Assembly (NCBI GenBank): GCA_025765595.1
Contig: JAIVFH010000014.1
Location: 62,001-126,000 of the forward strand
Length of the DNA stretch: 64,000 nucleotides
Origin: Obelidium mucronatum
Taxonomy: Eukaryota; Chytridiomycota; Chytridiomycetes; Chytridiales; Chytriomycetaceae
Reading direction: 5' to 3'
In this document: piece after piece, positions 56,949 through 64,000 of the stretch
Layout: each line of letters opens with the position of its first letter
Numbering within the stretch: the first letter of the stretch is position 1
Made by a program: the position numbers and the translations under genes
The notes under the pieces: generated by a model
Databases searched by the model: none
What the model saw: the letters and a program-made list of their open reading frames with translations, nothing else
Told to the model about the DNA's origin: nothing

Positions 56949-59900
56949 ATGGACCTTGTTCCTAAGCTCAGTAAGTTCGTTGCTGTTAGCATATAACTCT
57001 TTCCTGCTAAGCACGTTTTGTTCCTTAGACCACTCACTACCCGCAGTACGCGAGCGAGCCTGGGCGTCCTTACAGTTTAAATTAGAGAACGGTCTTCTAC
57101 CCGATGGCAAGCGCCTAGCATTCTTTGAATTCTTCGTCAGCTAACCGGGACAACTACAGGGTTTCTATCGAACTGCGACAGGGCTCTTGTCAAGCAAACC
57201 ACGTCATATCTGCTCCTCGATTCTGGAGCGAACCATCTTCTGTTTGCTCTTTCTCTGCTGAATTCTTTACTGGAAATGAACGCGTTTCTTGGGAAAGTGG
57301 TCCAAGAAGAAGTTGGAGTGTTGGAACAACTGGCAAAGTTTGAAGCCGACGCGGAGGCCAAGAATCCTGAAGTAGCCCAGGCTGCACAAAAAGTGGCAAA
57401 GAATCTCGCTGCATTGAATTTACCGAAAAAGGCTCGGTCTCCCATTCGGCTGGACACTATCGGACAACTACACCAAAAAGCTCCTCGCCTAGGAGCTCAT
57501 AATGCTCACAACACACACTCTCGAAATCGAAGTCTATCACCAAAGAAACTTCCGACGCTGTATCCCCCTACTTCTTCTCGATTTCCAGTTATTCCTTGCG
57601 CATTCCCGTCATACAATTTCATTCATCTCAGTCCCATTGACGAAGAAGCTGTTTCTGACTTTGTCCTATTTCTGCAACAACCGAACGTGAATGATGAGGT
57701 GGAACGTAAATTGTTCCATATTCTCATTACTGATTTTGGATCTGAAATATTCTTGCAAAGACCCTTACTCTTTCGGGTAACAAATCACCCTTTCTACCAC
57801 GCCGTTACTTTTTTTAACGATTTTTTTTTCGACTCCAGCTTATTCTATCTGGCCTTGAATCGGAAAATACTGAGCGGGCGCTGCTATCTCAATCATATAT
57901 TCATCAACTTGTTGTTGAATGGTGCAAAGTCTTTCGTAGATTTGTAGACGGACCTTTTTCTCTTTCTAGCCAAACCCCCATCAGTGCAACACCCAATGTT
58001 TCAATCACTGCAGCAGGGGCTGGTGGTCCAGGACCATTCTTTGATGTCAATTTGAATCCACCGCTGCTGGATTCCTCTCTGTCTATTCCTTTTGCCTGTC
58101 ACGAAATACATTTTACACTTTGTCGACTCATAAGTGAGGGTGCGGCTCGTGTTGAGTGCTTAGAAACATTGAACATTATTGTTCCAATGCTGATGCTACA
58201 CCTTGAAACTGTGAAACAAAAATCAAGTCATTTAGATGGATCTATAGCCATAGATGAATTGTGTTTGGACTATATTGCAGCAGTTTTGCCTTGCATTTGT
58301 TTTATTGGCAGCAGCAGTAGCGGGCTGGAAGACGATGAGAATCAACTGTTACCATGGAAGGAGAAATATGTAGAATTAGTTTGTGTGTTTATTCAAGCGT
58401 TTGAATTCGTGGCTGTGGTGGGCTTTTCGTGTTATCAATGAGTTGTTTTTTTCCTCCATTTTAACTCTCTGTTTTTTTTTGTGGTCAGGAACCTCAAGTT
58501 TTGCTTTGGAAGATTCTGCATTCTCTACTGAACTTGCCGACATCTACTCAGATTCCAACGATTCTTACCAGAGCTACGGTGCCTTCGCTGGATTACAATT
58601 CAGCTCCGATTCTTTTGAAAGTCATTGATCATTTGCATTCTTGGGTGCGAGTTGATGGGTATTCCGAGTTGCTCAAACGACTGAAGTCTACCAACAATAT
58701 ATCTGGTGGCTATTTGTGGCTGACAAACCCTGTGGTACAATACACTATTGTTCGTGCTATCTATCATGACGCTGAACTTGAGGTGGCTATTTTATCTTTT
58801 GCTTCTTTACTGGAATGGAACTGACCAAAAATTCCAAAGGTTCGCGCTATTGCTTCTGAAATCGCATTAGTTGGGATTGAGTCTTTTCCTTTTGCGAGAT
58901 TTTGGATGGATTTTGTTCAAGCATTCAGTGACGAAGACGACTTGACTCTGTTGCGGAAAGTGAATGATTGGTATCCGACAGATCTTTCCTTTTGGCTCAA
59001 GGGATTATTTCACAGGAATGAAAGGTAATATTAATTTTTGCTGCTTGATAAAAATACAAACCATCTTTCGATCGATTATAGGGTTCGAGAATTCAGCTTT
59101 AATGAGATGTTGAAGCGATTTCCCGATTTATCTGTTGCAACAGCGTTTCCTGATGCCGTTGTCTTCAATCAATCCATTCTTTCAATGAATCCCGAACGTG
59201 AAATATATGAAAGCAAGTCAAATGTTTGTATTGTGATCCAACAAGGTAAAGGTATTGACTAAATTCCACGTTCAGGCGCTGGATTTGCAGCTTCTTGTGA
59301 CAGAGCTGCGAAAGCGAGAAGCCCAAAATATGAATGCTTTAATGAATGGTTTGGAAAGATTGTCGACTGCTGTTTATGGTTTGTAGTATGTGCCAATATA
59401 TTCGGTCCCGATTTTCCAACCACAAGAATTTCCTTTAAGACAGCTCCATATTGATGCGACTCAAAGATCTTCAGCTGCTGGATATTCTTTTTGCCTGTTT
59501 GATTGAGAAACTAGACTGGTTGCAACGAGGCCAATCTCTTTTGCATGTTCTCAAAATCTGCCGTATTTTGGCCTCTTTTTCTTTGAAGCAGTTGCTTGAA
59601 GTTGTCAACGAAGAATTTTTATCTCAACTTGTTCGACCTGAGTGTGAGTGCTTAATCAGAGGGTAAAATTTTCACTAAGAAAAATTCTCATTTTTGTAGA
59701 TCTATTCAACGCCAACGAGTTCATCCGATATGAATTTTCTAAACTCATTTTTATATTGCTTTTCAATCATTACCGTTTTATCGATGACGGTCCGCAGGGA
59801 TCTGCTATTGGGGTTGTTAACAATGGATCACTGTTTGTGTTTGATGGCATTCCTCAAAAGTACTTTGTTTATACGGCAAACGAAATCATTTCGTTTAAAG

Positions 59901-62900
59901 CATTGGATGGAGTTGCCGCGCTGGAGAACGTGTCGAATTCGGTCGCGATTGCTTGTAAAGGTATCATTTCACCACCAACTTGACACTTAATCTGCCCAAA
60001 TGGCTCAAACAACCCCATCTTCAGACTATCACGTGAGATTCGACGATGAAACTCATCCTGTGAAGTGTTATATGGACAACCTGTTCCAACGGCTGAGAGA
60101 CGCAAAGTCCCACGAGCAATTTCAACGCGCCTTAGATTTGCTTTTTGGCTGTGTTATATTTGACGCAGACTTTGACATGCTGGGAAATTATCCATGGCTC
60201 GACACACTCGGACGGTGGGTTCTCTCAGATATCCACAGTCTGTTTGCCTAATTCGGATTCTAGGTTCTTCTTGGTTCAACCGGCAAGCTATCCTGACGAG
60301 CGACTGCTTTCTAGCATTATAAGGCATGTATGCCATGCTCTCAGACGAAGTTCATCTTTCTTCGAGCTGTTAAAAGACATGTTGTTTCAAGCTGTGTCAA
60401 CTTTTATCGTTCCTATCCTCTACAGCACAGCTCAACAAAAAAACTCTTCAAGCAACTTTGCCTCCCTGTCAAGCGATCTTGTTCTCTTGCTAACCGCACT
60501 TCTGAAAAATGCAAGCCAAAAAGATGTTGGTTATATCCTCAGAAACACCAATACTTTAGACGCTCTTATCAGCTACACGTATCACATATTTTCGTTGGAA
60601 TGCAAAGATGTGACCAGTCACGTCGATCGCATCAGTTGTTTGGAGTGTTTGGTTATTTTTGCTCGCTTTCCTGACTTTGTCCACATCACATCAGGGCAAA
60701 TTGGTTCAGCATTTATTCAGCTGCTAGTATCCGTTGCTGGGTTTTCTCAGCAGAACTATTTGAATTCCACAGACGGAAATGCATTCACATACCAAGACCG
60801 GAGCATATACCGACTGGTAGCAAGATCTTTGCGAAATATTTCGCGTTGTTTTGTTGTTCTGCAATCGTCTTTCAAAAACTGGCTCTGGGGAGATCATTGG
60901 TTGTTTGAAGGAGATATCGAGTGGCTTTTGATTCTCTTAAACGACGATGAAGTATGCGCTCTTTCTGAAGTTTCGGCTATCACTTATGCTTTTTTTATAG
61001 CGTATCATTCAAAAGTATGGTCTGGGAATACTTGGGAACTTGATTTTGATCAAGAACAGCTATCCATTGCTGTGTCTCAAGATCCCTCAATTCTTGGATA
61101 TGGCTTTTCTGTACGCATTAGATTTCGAGAGAAACTACACCTTGAGAAAGGAGGCGCTCCTGATAATCAACAACTTCCTCATTACATTTTGTCACGATAA
61201 CAAGATCAGTCGAGTTCCTTTACTACCTACAAGTGATGAAAGCTTGGCGGATATTGATGCTGTTTTGGCTCAAAGTGACAGTGAAAGTACCGGAGTCACA
61301 GAGAATGATGAAGAGAATGACCTCAATGCACAAAACAAAATTGCAGACTTGCTTGAACTTTTCGAGCATTGCGGGTTCTTTGAGCAAATCCGTGCGTTGA
61401 TAACACAATGCGACAAGTTCACCAGTATCTATATGGACGCCTTAACAGGCCTTCTTTTGAATCTGTTCATTTTGTCACCCGTCTACATGTTTCAGAAACT
61501 ACGGGATACTGATTCTTGGGTAGTGCTCCTCAATTTTCTGGGGAGCACATATTCCAACAACTCTGAAGATGAAACTTCCCAGTCAACGTCCTCTTCTACT
61601 TCCTCTTATTCTTCTGTTCCATTTGGATTGGCTAAATTTCGTAAAAATCAATTCAACGAATGCTACAGCCATTTCACAGTGTCGTTGCAATGCAACATAC
61701 TTAACATTATTCGCCTCACAATTGCTGAGAACAATCAATCAATACTTCAATATCTCATCTTTGGAAGTACTGGGCTTTTGGAGCATTTGAAGGGGCTTGT
61801 CAATGACGCCACCGGAAATCTCAAATCAGAGCGGCATATTCCCACAAAGAACATTGCAGTTGTACTTCACATCATTTCTGATGTATTTAGCTTGTCGCCG
61901 AGTCAAGGAGCATCGTTCAACCTTCGCGAATGGCTTGAAACAGATGAGACTGGCTTTAAAATTATGGGGCTATGTTGCTTTGGTTTCAAGAAAAACTCCA
62001 ATGAGCCTGATATGGAAGAGGATGTTTTGAGCTTCAAAAAAATTTCGTGTCTGTTGCTGGCGAGATTGCTCGCTTTACATTACAGCGACAGTGTAAGCCT
62101 CAATCTCCATCAAACACTTTCAAAATACAGAGGGGACTCGCCAGAACGCTGTTTGGGCGAGACTCTAACTAGCCTCTTGCTTGATTTGGTGCCTATAGCA
62201 CTGGATGGACTTGATTTGACGTTTGTCGAGTCTCTTCGGATTTGTCTGCAAACATTGCTATCGAAATTTGAAGCCGCGAAACAATATTCGGTGGTTAATG
62301 GCGTGGTCGATTTATTTACGAATCGAGTTGTGGCTATCTTGAACGGAAGAAAGCAGGTAACTGTACTGCCAAAATTGTTTGCCACATTGACACCCATGTT
62401 AAAATATGATAAAAGGGGAAAATTTCCGAGAAACACAAGGTTGCATTACACTTTTCGTTTTGCGTTCTAAGGCATATGTTTGCTGGTTCCGTTGAAGCCA
62501 AGGTATGCTTATCTTGAGACTATCAGTTTCCTCATCAAAGAAAACAGGAACTTGGCTACAAACAAAACATCCATAAACTTGTAAATGAGTCTCTAAGATT
62601 GGTAGACTTAAACGAACCTCTTTTATTGGAGATACTGCTGTGTCTCCAGAATGCTGTTACAGGATGCCATCATCCACACTCCTTGCTGGATCGCCAATGT
62701 ACCTCAAATTGTTCAGTTGTTACGACTATACGAAGTATTATGAAAGAGAACTCTCAATTAGACAGTGTCTTTTTGGTGAGTGTGAATATTTTGAAGATTA
62801 TGGTGCTTCAGAATGAGATTCGGATGGCCCTAATTAAGGTTTGCAACTTTTGTCTTTCAATTTTGTGATTGCTCAAGTGATTCTTCAGACAAGCTTTCTT

Positions 62901-63497
62901 GGCGATTGTTTGCTCACATTGAAACGATTGGCCAAAGATAAAGAGGTTGGCAAAGTAACCAGTTTGTTGGCCCTTTTGAGAAACTTCACAATATCAATGG
63001 ACGGACAAATACATGCTATTAAAACCAAAGGTAAGTCTGAACTCTTTTTTTTTTGGTGACTGACTGATGGCTATAGGACTTTTTTCTTCTCTTCTTGATT
63101 TGTTGAGTTGGAAAATCGCAAATATTCACATATCGTGTTTGGCTGTCTTGAGGAATCTAGCTACTGCGAAAGAAAACAAGCCATTCTTTTTAGCAGATGA
63201 GAATTTCTTACCACAGCTTCTTGGACTTCTGGATTCGTGCAAAACTCTGCCAGTAGCCGACTCAATCACATCATTTATTTGGGTTCTTGCTTATGACAGT
63301 GAAAAGGTAATTTATGGGTTTGATCAGCGTTTTGGGTGGCTAAAAGAGATACTCAGGCCAAGGCGGCATTGAAGTCTGGAAGGCTTGTTGCCATTCTGGA
63401 CAAACTGGAATTTAATATCAACAGCTATGAAAAGAAGGGATCAGAAGCGATAATTTCAAACATTCGGCAAATTAAATTTCTTTTGCATGTTGAATAA
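56949..63497 (+). CDS. RTTN: Rotatin, centriole/basal-body armadillo-repeat protein
   Basis: Eighteen exons: 56949-56970, 57029-57091, 57160-57776, 57839-58417, 58489-58782, 58840-59024, 59082-59223, 59276-59385, 59444-59643, 59700-59960, 60025-60214, 60264-60951, 61001-62397, 62472-62502, 62548-62838, 62889-63030, 63077-63306 and 63357-63497 (5583 nt, 1860 aa; human 2226). The N-terminus VRERAWASLQFKLENG fits the rotatin N-terminal domain. GLGILGNLILIK and the end SCLAVLRNLATAKENKPFF ... AKAALKSGRLVAIL match its ARM/HEAT C-terminal part. Rotatin acts in centriole elongation and basal-body maintenance. Several donors were placed by frame only: 57092 (GTCTTC), 58418 (three nearby GTs) and 62398 (GTTAAA). 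The identity rests on recognition of the fold and terminal motifs, without an alignment. Confidence 0.82.
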
Positions 63498-63569
63498 AAT
63501 GTCTTTGTTTCCACCATTGTCAGCGCCCCATTGTCTGATGCTGATATCTATATTTACAATCACTAAATC

Positions 63570-64000
63570 ATGTCTGAAACAACTCCAGCTCAAGAATCCT
63601 CAGCGGTTGTTTTGATTGACAAGGAAGAGGGGGAAACTTTACTGTCCGTGAAAGTTGTTTCCAGTGAAGGATTGCATCCTTCAATCTATATTGCAATTTG
63701 GATTCTCTCCTCAGGATCGGTTATACTTTTCAACAAGTATATTTTACACACTCTTGATTTCCGTAAGTTTGAGCTTCCAGTTTTTTGGTAGTTTGTTCCA
63801 ATGGACAAACTGACAAACTCTCTGCAACAATAAGCCTTCCCAATTTTTCTCACAACGTGTCATTTGATTTTCGCAACACTTTCAACGCGTATTCTTGAGC
63901 GAAGCTCGAACCTTCTCGACGGTTTAAAGGTTGTCAAAATTACTCAAGATGTCTACGTGAAAGCAATTCTACCTATTGGATTCCTTTTTTCTCTAAGTTT
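63570..64000 (+). CDS. Triose-phosphate / nucleotide-sugar transporter (TPT family), 5' part
   Basis: Exon 63570-63762 and the start of the next, 63835 to beyond the right edge. About 120 residues are visible. The first 30 are a soluble tail, then a transmembrane helix (SIYIAIWILSSGSVILFNKYIL) with the NKYIL motif typical of the DMT superfamily, FPFPIFLTTCHLIFAT formed over the intron, and an amphipathic link leading to a further helix (AILPIGFLFSLS). Such proteins exchange sugar-phosphates or nucleotide-sugars across Golgi/ER membranes. Substrate residues lie in the missing part. The gene starts 72 bp after the rotatin stop. Confidence 0.85.

Noticed and set aside
1..64000. Operons, CRISPR arrays, insertion sequences or prophage
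   Set aside because: The window is spliced eukaryotic nuclear DNA; no transposase, terminal repeats or spaced repeat array was seen.

Overview
The window comes from a compact, intron-rich nuclear genome, most likely a zoosporic (flagellated) fungus of the chytrid grade. Almost every gene is split by short GT-AG introns of about 55-110 nt. The conserved proteins (Sda1, clathrin heavy chain, V-ATPase c, Rpn2, DNA ligase IV, Arp2/3 subunit 3) look fungal/opisthokont. Two large genes, IFT139/TTC21B and rotatin, belong to intraflagellar transport and the centriole, so the organism should build a flagellum at some stage. The species call is an inference; no rRNA or tRNA gene was recognised.

Layout. 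1-10.8 kb: a membrane sulfatase-like protein (its 3' end lies outside), SDA1 head-to-head with an ankyrin protein, a hypothetical protein, and a 15-exon AMP deaminase. 11.3-23.7 kb: clathrin heavy chain, then V-ATPase subunit c 35 bp later, facing IFT139 (21 exons) tail to tail. 23.8-35.7 kb: a TilS-like protein without a PP-loop motif, head-to-head with a PRA1 protein, then ARPC3, mitochondrial uS8, ribosomal uL5 (RPL11), an RCC1-repeat protein, SmB, a secreted GH26-like glycosidase and a SLOG-like protein. 35.7-37.6 kb: the only large gene-poor gap, which on the minus strand holds a telomere-complementary 11-mer beside a predicted helix (candidate telomerase RNA). 37.6-44.2 kb: DNA ligase IV and an HCN/CNG-type channel with an odd pore. 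44.4-64 kb: a Yippee protein, a RIE1-like RING-H2 E3 ligase, a low-complexity nuclear-type protein head-to-head with a putative mitochondrial Sel1-like protein, RPN2, rotatin, and the start of a sugar-phosphate transporter.

Most genes are housekeeping: vesicle coat and acidification (clathrin, V-ATPase, PRA1), protein turnover (RPN2, RING ligase), ribosome biogenesis and translation (SDA1, RPL11, uS8m, TilS-like), splicing (SmB), DNA end joining (LIG4), purine interconversion (AMP deaminase) and the flagellum (IFT139, rotatin). Neighbours do not look like operons, but spacing is extremely tight: three head-to-head pairs are 45-59 bp apart, and tandem genes are as close as 19 bp.

Exon boundaries were placed by hand from GT/AG sites, reading-frame continuity and family similarity. 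In nearly all genes the summed exon lengths keep one open frame. Junctions that stay ambiguous are marked in the entries.
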